64,000 nt of DNA, from contig CAYZPM010000021.1 of the NCBI GenBank assembly GCA_964480365.1, positions 1-64,000 on the forward strand, in the 5' to 3' direction. The position numbers and the translations under genes were made by a program. The notes beneath the pieces are model-generated. The model saw nothing but the letters and a program-made list of their open reading frames with translations, did no database searches and had not been told where the DNA came from. Source of the stretch: CAIQPV01 sp964480365. Lineage in GTDB: Bacteria; Pseudomonadota; Gammaproteobacteria; Burkholderiales; Gallionellaceae. Position 1 is the stretch's first letter; every line of letters starts with the position of its first letter. Positions 15,595 to 24,096 of this stretch are shown one piece after another.

Positions 15595-16359
15595 TCAGAA
15601 CTCGAATACCATTCCGCGCCGCAACATCTGCGGGTTGCATTTTTTGGCGGCTTGCCGCACTTCATGCATGGTGTCTTTTTCGCGCCCCGGTTCCATATGA
15701 ACAATAAACAATTGAGCCGGGCGTTGCAGCAGGCGCAGCCCCTTTGCCAGTAGCTCGGCGGTCATGTGGCCGGAACGTTGTGCGCCTGCGGCGTTGCGGT
15801 TGAGGAAAGTGGTTTCGATCAGCAGATATTTTAGGTTTGGAATGCGGTTGAGCGCCTGCCAGAAATCTTCGCAGAAGGTGGTGTCGCCGCTATACACCAG
15901 ACTGGCCGCACCACTATCAAGTTGATAACCAACGCATGGGACGGCATGCCGCGTGGGCAGCGCGGTAAATTTTCTGTTATTCATTTCCACCGTCTCTTTC
16001 GTTATGATCGGGGTGAAACTGATGTAGGGGCGCTCTGGGGAAGGCTGGACAGTATAATCAGGCCAGATTTCGCCGTTGAAAATGTTGCGTTTGATTGCGG
16101 AAATAGTCTCGGGCAGTGCGTAAACATTGAGCGAGGTGTCGCGAAAGTTACCGGCGGCATCGGCCAGCAAAGGCAGGAATCCGCAATGGTCGAGGTGGGA
16201 ATGGGTAAGAAACAACGTGTTGATGCCAATGGCTTGCGCCAAACTCAAATCACCTGCGCCGGAACCAGCGTCAATCAGGATGTCTTGATCCACCAGCAAA
16301 CATGTGGTGCGTAAATCTCCACCGATGCCACCGCTGCAACCGAGAATTTCTACGCGCAT
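15595..16359 (-). CDS. Metallo-beta-lactamase-fold hydrolase (class II cAMP phosphodiesterase / RNase Z-like)
   Basis: 254 residues. The metal-binding signature THSHLDHCG, an acidic YSGDTTF motif (Asp) and the histidines in RSGHMTA and IVHMEPG fit the beta-lactamase fold with two metal ions. The arrangement (MRVEILGCSGGIGG start, ALPTRHAVPCVGYQ) is closest to the 3',5'-cyclic-nucleotide phosphodiesterase/RNase Z-like branch. The substrate cannot be read from sequence; a phosphodiester is the best guess. GGAGG precedes the ATG. It stands alone. Confidence 0.78.
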   Translation of the reverse strand: MRVEILGCSGGIGGDLRTTCLLVDQDILIDAGSGAGDLSLAQAIGINTLFLTHSHLDHCGFLPLLADAAGNFRDTSLNVYALPETISAIKRNIFNGEIWPDYTVQPSPERPYISFTPIITKETVEMNNRKFTALPTRHAVPCVGYQLDSGAASLVYSGDTTFCEDFWQALNRIPNLKYLLIETTFLNRNAAGAQRSGHMTAELLAKGLRLLQRPAQLFIVHMEPGREKDTMHEVRQAAKKCNPQMLRRGMVFEF

Positions 16360-16750
16360 ACTAACCTCCGTAGCATTAACCGATCATTTATCGGGTATCA
16401 GTTGATCTGTATGGAACCAAACCACTAGTAGGTAGTTTCAATTTTTTGTCGTCTGTGAATTCTAACGTGAAACTCGCATACCGACCATCTGCCACGGCTC
16501 CGACAAGATAAATGCTTGAACTTATAATTCAGTGATGGCATGGCCGAAGCCGCTTCCGATTCAACAGTAATGGCACGATACCCATGACGAGACCGTCGAT
16601 GCAGAAAAAATCAGCGTCGCTTGTTGTTCTTCGCACGTTGGCGAGTAAAATGTTCAGCGGATGGTCACTTTCGCACATTCGAATGTAAATTCTGTTTGGT
16701 GTTATATAAGTACATCCAGCTAATAACTGTTAACGCTTTCAGGAGTTATC
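16360..16750. other. Divergent intergenic region with no recognised gene
   Basis: About 390 bases between the leftward hydrolase and the rightward HAD phosphatase. It should contain both promoters. No RNA, repeat or conserved motif was recognised. AGGAG at 16741-16745 serves the downstream GTG start. Confidence 0.4.
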
Positions 16751-17554
16751 GTGGTACCTCTTGGTTTAAATCCCAATGAACAATTTCAAATGATTAAGGG
16801 CTTGTTGTTCGATTTGGACGGAGTGCTTTATGTTGGCTCTCAGGTCATTGAGGGGGCAATCGATGCAGTGGAACGTATTCGTGCTAGTGGCATTTCCTGT
16901 CGTTTCGTCACGAATACAAGTACATTATCGCTGGATTCTTTGCAACAAAAACTTAATTCTCTGGGGTTTTCCATACCCAAACGGGAGATCATTAGTGCCC
17001 CCCAAGCAGCCTTACTCTATCTGACTCAGAAGCCAAATCCAGTTTGTCGTTTTTTGCTATCGGATGATGTCAAGCAGGACTTTATGGGCTTCCAGCAATC
17101 CGATACTGAAGCCGAATACATCATAGTTGGAGATATTGGAGATGCTTGGTCATACCGTCTAATGAATGAGGTTTTTAATTGCCTGATGAACGGTGCACAA
17201 TTGATAGCCATTCATAAAAACCGGTTCTGGCAAACTGAGGAAGGTTTGCAGATGGATATCGGGGGATTCGTCGAAGCCTTGGAATATGCCAGCAAGACAA
17301 AAGCAAAAATAATCGGCAAACCGTCAATTTATTTCTTTCAAATGGCATTGAGTACCATGGGGTTTCAACCCGCCGAAGTAGCAATCATTGGCGACGACAT
17401 TGATGCAGATGTGGGCGGCGGAAAACAGGCTGGACTTAAAGGTGTTTTGGTAAAAACCGGAAAATATCGTCAAGGTTATGTCGAAGCCTCTTCAATTAAA
17501 CCTGACACGCTGATCGACTCAATTAGGGACTTGCCCAAACTTCTGAAAATTTAG
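16751..17554 (+). CDS. HAD-superfamily IIA hydrolase (TIGR01458/LHPP-like phosphatase)
   Basis: 267 residues. Motif I is LLFDLDGVLYVGS (nucleophile Asp21, Asp23), motif II is FVTNTSTLS, motif III includes the Lys of IIGKPS, and motif IV is IGDDIDADVGGG. The order and cap match subclass IIA, including phospholysine phosphohistidine inorganic pyrophosphate phosphatase-like proteins. It probably dephosphorylates a small metabolite or phospho-amino acid. The start is GTG at 16751, five bases after AGGAG; an ATG at 16772 is an alternative. The coding sequence is AT-richer than the housekeeping genes nearby. It stands alone. Confidence 0.83.
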   Translation: MVPLGLNPNEQFQMIKGLLFDLDGVLYVGSQVIEGAIDAVERIRASGISCRFVTNTSTLSLDSLQQKLNSLGFSIPKREIISAPQAALLYLTQKPNPVCRFLLSDDVKQDFMGFQQSDTEAEYIIVGDIGDAWSYRLMNEVFNCLMNGAQLIAIHKNRFWQTEEGLQMDIGGFVEALEYASKTKAKIIGKPSIYFFQMALSTMGFQPAEVAIIGDDIDADVGGGKQAGLKGVLVKTGKYRQGYVEASSIKPDTLIDSIRDLPKLLKI

Positions 17555-17667
17555 TCACCACCTTAAAATAACACCTGCCGGGCAAAATTCTGAGTGGGGA
17601 AGGTGTTTCGGGATACCTGCGAACTTGCCAACCTCCCAGTGTCGTCATTTTTCACACCCTATCTCCT

Positions 17668-18006
17668 CTACAACGCTTCCGCGCCGGTTTCACAGGTGCG
17701 GATGCGGATGACTTGCTCAATATCGTAGACGAAGATCTTGCCGTCACCAATCTTTCCGGTACGCGCGGAATTCTCGATGGCTTTGAGCACCTGATCCAGC
17801 ATGTCTGCCTTGATGGCAATTTCCAACTTGACCTTGGGCAGGAAGTCCACCACATATTCCGCCCCTCGGTACATTTCAGCGTGTCCATTTTGTCGGCCAA
17901 AGCCCTTGACTTCGGTAACAGTAATGCCTTGAACGCCTACCGCGCAAAGTGCTTCACGCACTTCTTCCACTTTGAACGGCTTGATAATAGCAGTGACGAT
18001 TTTCAT
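17668..18006 (-). CDS. glnB: Nitrogen regulatory protein P-II
   Basis: 112 residues, complete P-II. The start is MKIVTAIIKPFKVEEVREAL; the T-loop has Tyr51 (RGAEYVVDF), the usual uridylylation site; the ATP-binding region TGKIGDGKIFV and a normal C-terminus are present. P-II trimers sense 2-oxoglutarate, ATP/ADP and glutamine and control glutamine synthetase adenylylation, NtrB and AmtB. No amtB lies next to it, so GlnB rather than GlnK is slightly favoured, but the two cannot be separated by sequence here. A strong AGGGAGAG precedes the ATG at 18006; a longer frame starting at 18048 is not needed. Confidence 0.92.
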   Translation of the reverse strand: MKIVTAIIKPFKVEEVREALCAVGVQGITVTEVKGFGRQNGHAEMYRGAEYVVDFLPKVKLEIAIKADMLDQVLKAIENSARTGKIGDGKIFVYDIEQVIRIRTCETGAEAL

Positions 18007-18265
18007 TTCACTCTCCCTTAATTGGGGAGAGGCAATGCCTTCACCCAAAAACTTGCGTACTGTTCTTGTGCTTAGTTATGCACGACAAGGTGCAAGCAGA
18101 TGTGCCCAGCTATTTCGCCTGTTCCAACCGCCAGCCATTCATAAATCAAGATGTGCTGATAGTTGCGTTTTTCAAGCATGTAGAATTTGAGATAGCCGCA
18201 GGGCGAAGGAAGTAATTTATTGTTCCCCAATACCGAAGTTCGTCGTCACTACAAAGAAAATCCGA

Positions 18266-18601
18266 TTAAGGTTTGCATTTGAAAATTGCAAAGGTGCGCT
18301 TGCCGAATACTGGCGAATTTCCCTTCACGACAGAATCGCCCCCAGCATCTATAGCGCCATTGCGTGCCAATTGTAGTAAGTTAGCTTCAACTGCTTCGAC
18401 ACTACGACTGATAAATCCAACTTCAGCAAGAACGCTAACCGTCGTTTCTCCCTTGGACTGACAGCTACCGACCTGATTTGCATCCACCAGAGAGACTTGG
18501 TCAGACCCTTTTCGCACATCTATCAAGTCGCTGGCGCATCCACCTAACTCAGCAATCAGCAACACTGCGGAGGTAATAACTATTCTTTTAAAGAATTGCA
18601 T
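18266..18601 (-). CDS. DUF4156-type lipoprotein
   Basis: 111 residues from the ATG at 18601. The signal peptide is MQFFKRIVITSAVLLIAELG with a lipobox ending GGC, so the mature protein is probably an outer-membrane lipoprotein. The remainder (VSLVDANQVGSCQSKGET, then LLQLARNGAIDAGGDSV) matches the small DUF4156 family of enterobacterial and betaproteobacterial lipoproteins of unknown function. The longer frame to 18703 adds a non-signal extension and is rejected. The 260 bases on its downstream side (18007-18265) hold nothing recognisable. Confidence 0.75.
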   Translation of the reverse strand: MQFFKRIVITSAVLLIAELGGCASDLIDVRKGSDQVSLVDANQVGSCQSKGETTVSVLAEVGFISRSVEAVEANLLQLARNGAIDAGGDSVVKGNSPVFGKRTFAIFKCKP

Positions 18602-18694
18602 GGCAACCCCTAGTCTCTTCGGTAAAATATTTCGTAAGATAAGAGTTTCTATGCGGCCCTGTACCGCGCCACATATAGCACTTCTGTGCCCACT

Positions 18695-18724
18695 AAAAAA
18701 CACCCACCTAACTTCGGTGGGTGT
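18695..18724 (-). terminator. Rho-independent terminator (minus strand)
   Basis: The stem CACCCACC (18701-18708) / GGTGGGTG (18716-18723) is preceded on the plus strand by AAAAAA, giving a U tract for minus-strand transcripts. It lies about 170 bases beyond the Lys/Met-rich small gene, which it probably terminates. Confidence 0.7.
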
Positions 18725-18893
18725 AAGCTGGCCAAGCTGCTAATTGGCCAACGGAGTTAACGTGTAAATCAATCGACCACAATCAGGATGACCTTACTTT
18801 TGACTATGAGAAGGTTAAGTACGTTGTAACGAGTAAAGTCTTCCTTGAGGAGTGCGTGCTGGCGTGATGAACTGCGTCCGCCAACCCGGACGC

Positions 18894-19154
18894 TTACTTA
18901 TTCATTTCGTCCTTCTTCATTTCGTCCTTCTTCATGTCGTCCTTTTTCATTTCGTCCTTTTTCATCTTGTGCTTCTTGTGTTTCTTGTGCTTTTTGTGTT
19001 TCACGGCTGGCTTTTTCATCTCGGACTTGGCCATTTCATCTTTATTCATTTCAGTCTTGCCCATATCATCCTTCTTCATCATGTCATCGGCGTAAGCGCC
19101 GGCCATGCCGAGGGATATACATGCTGCCAAAATCAGGGTAAACACTTTCTTCAT
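18894..19154 (-). CDS. Small secreted Lys/Met/Asp-repeat protein
   Basis: 86 residues. A clear Sec signal peptide (MKKVFTLILAACISLGMAGAYA) is followed by a mature part made of MKKDEM/MKKDDM units with a central HKKHKKHKKHK block. The composition is extreme: Lys, Met, Asp, Glu and His, no cysteine, no folded domain. His/Met/Asp-rich secreted peptides often bind metals such as copper, but that is inference. The ATG at 19154 has GGAG upstream; a longer frame to 19235 adds a poor leader. The repeat units are also visible as direct repeats in the DNA (18900-18965). Confidence 0.7.
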   Translation of the reverse strand: MKKVFTLILAACISLGMAGAYADDMMKKDDMGKTEMNKDEMAKSEMKKPAVKHKKHKKHKKHKMKKDEMKKDDMKKDEMKKDEMNK

Positions 19155-19284
19155 ATTTTCGCTCCTTCTTAAGTAATTGAACAACAATAAAATACTACGA
19201 CCCGCCAATTCAAGCCCTAGCATTCCCAATAACATCCAAGAACGCTCACACTTTTTATCAAATATTATTCTGACGAGGAATCGG

Positions 19285-19334
19285 CTTTAAAACTATAGGT
19301 GTTTTGTCTGATAATCCATCAGTGTTTGTCCTAT
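19285..19334 (-). repeat. Upstream motif shared with the pirin gene, copy 1
   Basis: On the minus strand this reads GACAAACACTGATG, then CAGACAAAACACCTATAG and TTTTAAA. Nearly the same blocks occur at 20809-20873. Each copy lies 60-135 bases upstream of a minus-strand start (the Lys/Met protein here, pirin there), so a shared promoter or operator is possible. Confidence 0.5.
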
Positions 19335-19358
19335 GCCGCGAATTTAAATAACTTAGAC

Positions 19359-19949
19359 CTAGTAGAATGTTTCTTTGTGCGCAAGAGCGTTCTCGATGCG
19401 TCGATCTGGTACAAGCCAAACCAGTGCAACCAGTACGTATAGACCTTGGGATACCCATTGCGACCAAAATGCCGTAGGAATAGCAATGAGATAAATAGCG
19501 GCAGATATCTTTCCCTTCCAATCATTACCGACAGCCTTCTTTAAAAGAGAGTCAGGCTCTTGTGATGCAATGATGAATTGCTGCAGTATCAAGTACGCGA
19601 CAGAAGCCATGAGCAGAACGACACCATAGAAGGCCGAAGGCGCGGCGGCAAAGTGATTCTCACCCATCCAACCTGTGGCGAAAGGAAACAGCGATAGCCA
19701 GAATAACAAATGCAGATTGGCCCACAGCATCGATCCGGTTACCTTTTGACTCGTATGTAGCATATGATGGTGGTTGTTCCAATAGATGCCGACGTAGACA
19801 AAGCTCAACACATAGCTCAAAAACACAGGGATCAATGGCGCAAGAGAGTCAATACTCTCGCCATGGGGCACTTTGAGCTCCAACACCATAATGGTGATTA
19901 TGATGGCAATCACGCCATCGCTGAATGCTTCGAGCCTGCTTTTACCCAT
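19359..19949 (-). CDS. TMEM175-family (DUF1211) potassium-channel-like membrane protein
   Basis: 196 residues from the ATG at 19949. It opens with GKSRLEAFSDGVIAIIITIMVLELKVP, containing the FSDGV motif that lines the pore in TMEM175 channels. About six hydrophobic helices follow (for example VFLSYVLSFVYVGIYW, LHLLFWLSLFPFATGW, FYGVVLLMASVAYLIL). Bacterial TMEM175 proteins are leaky potassium channels; ion selectivity here is assumed from the family. An upstream extension to 20015 is rejected because the family normally begins at MGKSR. It lies between two unrelated minus-strand genes. Confidence 0.8.
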   Translation of the reverse strand: MGKSRLEAFSDGVIAIIITIMVLELKVPHGESIDSLAPLIPVFLSYVLSFVYVGIYWNNHHHMLHTSQKVTGSMLWANLHLLFWLSLFPFATGWMGENHFAAAPSAFYGVVLLMASVAYLILQQFIIASQEPDSLLKKAVGNDWKGKISAAIYLIAIPTAFWSQWVSQGLYVLVALVWLVPDRRIENALAHKETFY

Positions 19950-20052
19950 TAAGGCCTCGCTCTTGCTCAAAGAAACTTGGACTTCACAAAAACCGCTGGA
20001 GACTGCAAAATTCATTAAGATAGCCTTGACATGACTTCTTCATTCTGGTGAC

Positions 20053-20751
20053 TCAGGCCATATCGAACAACAGCAGTTCTGAATCCTCGTTGGCGGCGAT
20101 AAAGAGGTTCTGTTCAGATTCGATCTTGGCAGCATCACCGGTCCTGAGCTGTGTTTCGTTAACGCGCACGGCACCTTTGACGAGATGTAGATAAGCAATG
20201 CGACCCATGGCAATCCGGTGGAAAACCTGCTCGTCCGGACTCAATAAACTGGCATAGACGTCAGCGTCCTGATGAACTGTGACACTGCCTTCGCGTCCAT
20301 TCCGTGATGCTACCAGTCGCAGCCGCCCATGTTTATCTTCTGAGGTAAAAAACTTTTGCTCATAGCTGGGCTCAATGCCGATGCGTTCTGGCTCAATCCA
20401 TATCTGGAGAAAATGCACAAGCTCACTGGGTGATGGATTGAACTCGCTGTGTTGAATGCCTGTGCCTGCACTCATGCGTTGCACGTCCCCGGGGCGGATA
20501 ATCGCGCCATTTCCCATGCTGTCCTTATGTTGCAATTGGCCTTCGAGGACATAGCTTATAATCTCCATATCCCGGTGACCATGAGTGCCAAAGCCCTTGC
20601 CTGGCTGAACGCGATCCTCATTAATAACACGCAGTTTCCCCCACCCCATCTCCAGCGGGTCATAATAATTAGCAAAAGAAAAGCTGTGGTAGCTCCGCAA
20701 CCAGCCGTGATCGGCACGGCCTCGATCTGAACTCTTGCGAATGGTAATCAT
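20053..20751 (-). CDS. Pirin family protein (YhhW-like)
   Basis: 232 residues from the ATG at 20751 with GAGG upstream. A bicupin: the N-terminal cupin has the metal ligands in FGTHGHRDMEIISYVLEG and QHSEFNPS, and HGWLRSYHSFSFANYYDP is a pirin hallmark. The C-terminal cupin (LHLVKGAVRVNETQLRTGDAA) lacks an obvious full metal set. Bacterial pirins such as YhhW have quercetin dioxygenase activity in vitro; the physiological role is uncertain. The longer frame to 20859 runs through the upstream shared motif and is not credible. Confidence 0.88.
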   Translation of the reverse strand: MITIRKSSDRGRADHGWLRSYHSFSFANYYDPLEMGWGKLRVINEDRVQPGKGFGTHGHRDMEIISYVLEGQLQHKDSMGNGAIIRPGDVQRMSAGTGIQHSEFNPSPSELVHFLQIWIEPERIGIEPSYEQKFFTSEDKHGRLRLVASRNGREGSVTVHQDADVYASLLSPDEQVFHRIAMGRIAYLHLVKGAVRVNETQLRTGDAAKIESEQNLFIAANEDSELLLFDMA

Positions 20752-20808
20752 GTAAACCTCTACGCTTGTCGTTGTGCACCTTTCTATTTTGACGACATGG
20801 AGACCTTT

Positions 20809-20873
20809 AAAATATAGGCGTTTTGCCTGACAAGAGATAAGTAAATTGTGAATCTTCACATCAGTGTTTGTCT
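20809..20873 (-). repeat. Upstream motif shared with the Lys/Met protein gene, copy 2
   Basis: On the minus strand this reads GACAAACACTGATG, a 24-base spacer, then CAGGCAAAACGCCTATATT and TTAAA. It parallels 19285-19334 but has a longer insert between the two blocks. It lies about 60 bases upstream of the pirin start. Confidence 0.5.
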
Positions 20874-21289
20874 CATGGGCACACTAATAATTGCCGGAAA
20901 ATATTTGTCGAATTGGTCAGCGAGATGTCGCATTGAAGCGTTATGGACAGCTTTGTAGAACTATGAATATCGCAAACGGGTCGATATGAGGCCTTCACCA
21001 CAAATCTTAACCAACCACTGATTACGGATACCCGTTAATTTCAAAACAGTTTTTTAGAAACGCTTCAATCATCCTTGTTCACGGAAGCCGACGGGCAGCC
21101 GCCCTGCAATTCCGCGAACACCAATGTCTGTTCCATTTTCAGGATGATGTAAATTTCTATTAGCCCTATCAGTTCTGACAGGTAGTAAAAAGAGCGCTTG
21201 TTTGCAAAAATGGAGCACATACGGATGCACCTGAGTAAGGGTGATTTTCTTGGCCTCCTGAAATTTTCTGGGCCACCTGAAAGGGATAC
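20874..21289. other. Intergenic region upstream of the MSHA-type operon
   Basis: About 415 bases without a supported gene. It presumably contains the promoter of the pilus operon, but no convincing -35/-10 pair was found. AAGGGATAC precedes the mshL ATG. Confidence 0.4.
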
Positions 21290-23083
21290 ATGTGCTTTGG
21301 CAAGAGTTGGCTGATAGGTTTGGTTTGTGCTCTGCTCACGGCTTGCGGCACGCAGCCGATCAAGCCGTCGGACAAGCATATCAATAGCACAGATGCACAA
21401 GCATCGCTTAGCGCTGGCATCCCGCCCGTCATCAAGCGCACCATCCCGCTTCCCCTTCCTGTCGCCGCCCTCCAAACCGAAACTTATAGCGTGGTAGTGA
21501 CCAATGTTCAAGCGCAGGAAATTCTGTTCGCGTTGGCACGCGATGCGAAGATCAATCTCGACATCCATAATGGCATTCAGGGCACGGTCACGCTCAATGC
21601 TATCGACCAAACTTTGCCGCGCATCCTCAGCCGCATGGCTAAACAGGTGGATATGCGCTACGAACTGGACGGCACGAATTTAATCATCATGCCGGATACG
21701 CCCTTTCTGAAGCACTACAAGATCGACTATGTGAATATGGCGCGCGATGCGGATGGATCGATATCCAATGCCACACAAGTCGGCTCCAGTTCGTCTGGCA
21801 TTACCAACGGGGCTGTAGGAACGGGTGGCAACAACTCATCGCTGACTATCAAGAACATTTCAAAAAATCATTTCTGGGAAACATTGATTCAGAACATCAA
21901 GGACATCCTGCACGAAACCGATCAGATATTGCCAGCCGGTTCCAGCGAAACCGTGGTACAAAAAAGCAATGAGACCAACACCAGCGGCACCGGCACACAG
22001 CCACAACAAACAGTTGGTAAAAAATCCACTGCCAAGCCGCTCGGCATCGCGAGCAGCCCGATCCCGGCCACCTTGGAAGAAGGCGGCACCACGGTCACGC
22101 GCACCAACACTTTCCGCGAGGCTGCGGCGGTAATTGCCAATCCGGAGAGCGGCATCATCACCGTGCGCGCCACCGGCAAGCAGCATGAAAAAATCCAGGA
22201 GTTCATCGATCAGGTTATGACCAGCGTGCGGCGACAAGTGCTGATCGAGGCAACCGTTGTGGAGGTTAATCTGAGCGACCAATACCAGCAGGGCATCAAC
22301 TGGTCGCAGTTGCTGCTGGGAAGCAAAGGCTTCCAGCTAACTCAGGCCGGATCAGCCGGTTTGCCTGCGACCAATACCGGCAGCATGTTTACCCTCAACT
22401 ATATCAATCCCACTTCCGTATTGGGCAGCCTGAGCGCGCAAGTTTCGCTGCTGGAATCGTTCGGCAAGGTGAAGGTGTTGTCCAGCCCCAAGCTCAGCGT
22501 AATGAATAACCAGACCGCCATGCTGCGCGTGGTGGACAATCTGGTGTACTTCGTCACCAGCGCAACCACTACTGCGCCAACCGCAACCAGCTCGGCCTTC
22601 AGCACGTTTTCTACCATCCCTAATACCGTTCCTATCGGCTTCACCATGAGCGTAACACCACAGATCAGCGACAGCGACACGGTGCTGCTCAACCTACGCC
22701 CCTCAATCACGCGCCTACTCGGTTACGTCAACGATCCCAATCCGGATTTGGCGAACGCGCATGTGGTGAGCAGCATCCCCCAAACCCAGACCCGCGAGAT
22801 GGAGTCGGTATTGAAAATCGAAAATAACCAGATCGCCGTATTGGGTGGGCTGATGCAGGATGAAGTGAATAATTTGACCGATGCCGTTCCCGGTATTTCT
22901 TCGATTCCCGGAGTCGGAAATCTTTTCATGAACCGCAATGACAAAACGCAGAAAACCGAGCTGGTGATTTTTCTGCGTCCGGTCGTTATCAAGGAGGCTA
23001 GCGTAGCCGCAGACTTTACCGAGTTTCGTAGCAGCCTGCCGAATGTCGACTTCTTCAAGAGTACGAACAACGGCAGGCCTTAA
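21290..23083 (+). CDS. mshL: MSHA biogenesis secretin (outer-membrane pore)
   Basis: 597 residues. Lipoprotein signal with lipobox LTAC (MCFGKSWLIGLVCALLTAC). An STN-like domain (residues ~60-130, INLDIHNGIQGTVTLNAIDQ) is followed by N-type repeats and a C-terminal secretin domain (VLIEATVVEVNLSDQYQQGI; VLSSPKLSVMNNQTAMLRV; IPGVGNLFMNRNDKTQKTEL). Secretins of this branch form the outer-membrane pore of type IV pili and type II-like systems. It is the first gene of a nine-gene operon whose order matches Vibrio mshL-N-E-G. The DNA is moderately rich in Ser/Thr/Asn codons in the linker region (residues 175-260). Confidence 0.9.
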   Translation: MCFGKSWLIGLVCALLTACGTQPIKPSDKHINSTDAQASLSAGIPPVIKRTIPLPLPVAALQTETYSVVVTNVQAQEILFALARDAKINLDIHNGIQGTVTLNAIDQTLPRILSRMAKQVDMRYELDGTNLIIMPDTPFLKHYKIDYVNMARDADGSISNATQVGSSSSGITNGAVGTGGNNSSLTIKNISKNHFWETLIQNIKDILHETDQILPAGSSETVVQKSNETNTSGTGTQPQQTVGKKSTAKPLGIASSPIPATLEEGGTTVTRTNTFREAAAVIANPESGIITVRATGKQHEKIQEFIDQVMTSVRRQVLIEATVVEVNLSDQYQQGINWSQLLLGSKGFQLTQAGSAGLPATNTGSMFTLNYINPTSVLGSLSAQVSLLESFGKVKVLSSPKLSVMNNQTAMLRVVDNLVYFVTSATTTAPTATSSAFSTFSTIPNTVPIGFTMSVTPQISDSDTVLLNLRPSITRLLGYVNDPNPDLANAHVVSSIPQTQTREMESVLKIENNQIAVLGGLMQDEVNNLTDAVPGISSIPGVGNLFMNRNDKTQKTELVIFLRPVVIKEASVAADFTEFRSSLPNVDFFKSTNNGRP

Positions 23084-23087
23084 CATT

Positions 23088-24086
23088 ATGGAGCATCCAC
23101 TGAATGCCAAAAACAATATTGAGCCTGTGCTTGCCACCAGACTCATTACAATTGTTCCAGCTTCGTTCGTCAGCGGAATCGTGCTTGCCACCGCTTGTAT
23201 ATTTAACGCATGGGGAATGGAAAATATACCGGTCTTGATAATAAATCCCGTCATGCCTGTTTCCTTTGCTCCTTCCACAATGCAGCCATCAGCATTTCAA
23301 ATTGGCTATCCAAAAAAAGCAGCCAAGTCGCAGGGTGTCTCTCACAAGCAAGCGAAGAAAATAAAGTCTGTCGCTCCACGCCATCACCTATCTGCAAAAC
23401 TTGTGCCGACACCTGCTGTTACCCTCCCCCCGGTCGCTGTTGCCAAAATGGAAACCGCAGTGAATCCCATGCCGCCAATCCGTATCGAGCATAGCCATGT
23501 GAGCGATGCAGTTGACCCCATGCTGTTGACAGCCTGGCAGGCATACCACAACGGCGATTTCGACACCGCCTCGCAGAATTACAGCGAAGTGCTGCGCAAG
23601 GATATCCAGAATAACAACTCACCGAACCGCGATGCGCTATTGGGCATGGCGGCCATTGCCCAACAACGGTCGCAGGATGCCAACGCTGCCCAGTATTACA
23701 GTCAATTACTTGGCCTTGATCCGCGCGATCCTGATGCACATGCCGGGATGTCCTCACTGCTCGGCACAGAGGCAGGCGCGGAGAGCCGCCTGAAACTCCT
23801 GCTCACACAACGCCCCGAAGCGGCGGCGCTGCACTTTGCGCTGGGCAACCTCTATGCGCAACAGTCACGCTGGGGAGATGCGCAACAAGCCTATTTCAGC
23901 GCCTGCGCACTGGAGTCTGACAATGCCCAGTACGCCTTCAACCTCGCAGTTAGTCTTGATCATCTTGGGCATGGCAAGCTCGCCGCACAGCATTACCGGC
24001 GCGCACTGCAACTGGACAGCGTTGGAAACACCAGCTTCGACCACGCGCAAACGCAGTTGCGCCTGGATGAATTAACTTCTCGTTGA
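23088..24086 (+). CDS. mshN: MshN-like TPR protein
   Basis: 332 residues from the ATG at 23088, which begins four bases after the mshL stop. A hydrophobic segment near residues 22-40 (FVSGIVLATACIFNAW) is probably a single N-terminal membrane helix. A Pro/Ala/Lys-rich linker follows, then TPR repeats from about residue 145 (LLTAWQAYHNGDFDTASQNY; LHFALGNLYAQQSRWGDAQQ; YAFNLAVSLDHLGHGKLAAQ). MshN in Vibrio has the same design and is thought to scaffold the inner-membrane complex. The alternative start at 23043 would overlap mshL by 41 bases. Confidence 0.8.
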   Translation: MEHPLNAKNNIEPVLATRLITIVPASFVSGIVLATACIFNAWGMENIPVLIINPVMPVSFAPSTMQPSAFQIGYPKKAAKSQGVSHKQAKKIKSVAPRHHLSAKLVPTPAVTLPPVAVAKMETAVNPMPPIRIEHSHVSDAVDPMLLTAWQAYHNGDFDTASQNYSEVLRKDIQNNNSPNRDALLGMAAIAQQRSQDANAAQYYSQLLGLDPRDPDAHAGMSSLLGTEAGAESRLKLLLTQRPEAAALHFALGNLYAQQSRWGDAQQAYFSACALESDNAQYAFNLAVSLDHLGHGKLAAQHYRRALQLDSVGNTSFDHAQTQLRLDELTSR

Positions 24087-24096
24087 GTGCGACAAC

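Noticed and set aside
18900..18965. Possible CRISPR-like direct repeats
   Set aside because: The units are short, unspaced and are the codons of a Lys/Met repeat protein with a signal peptide.
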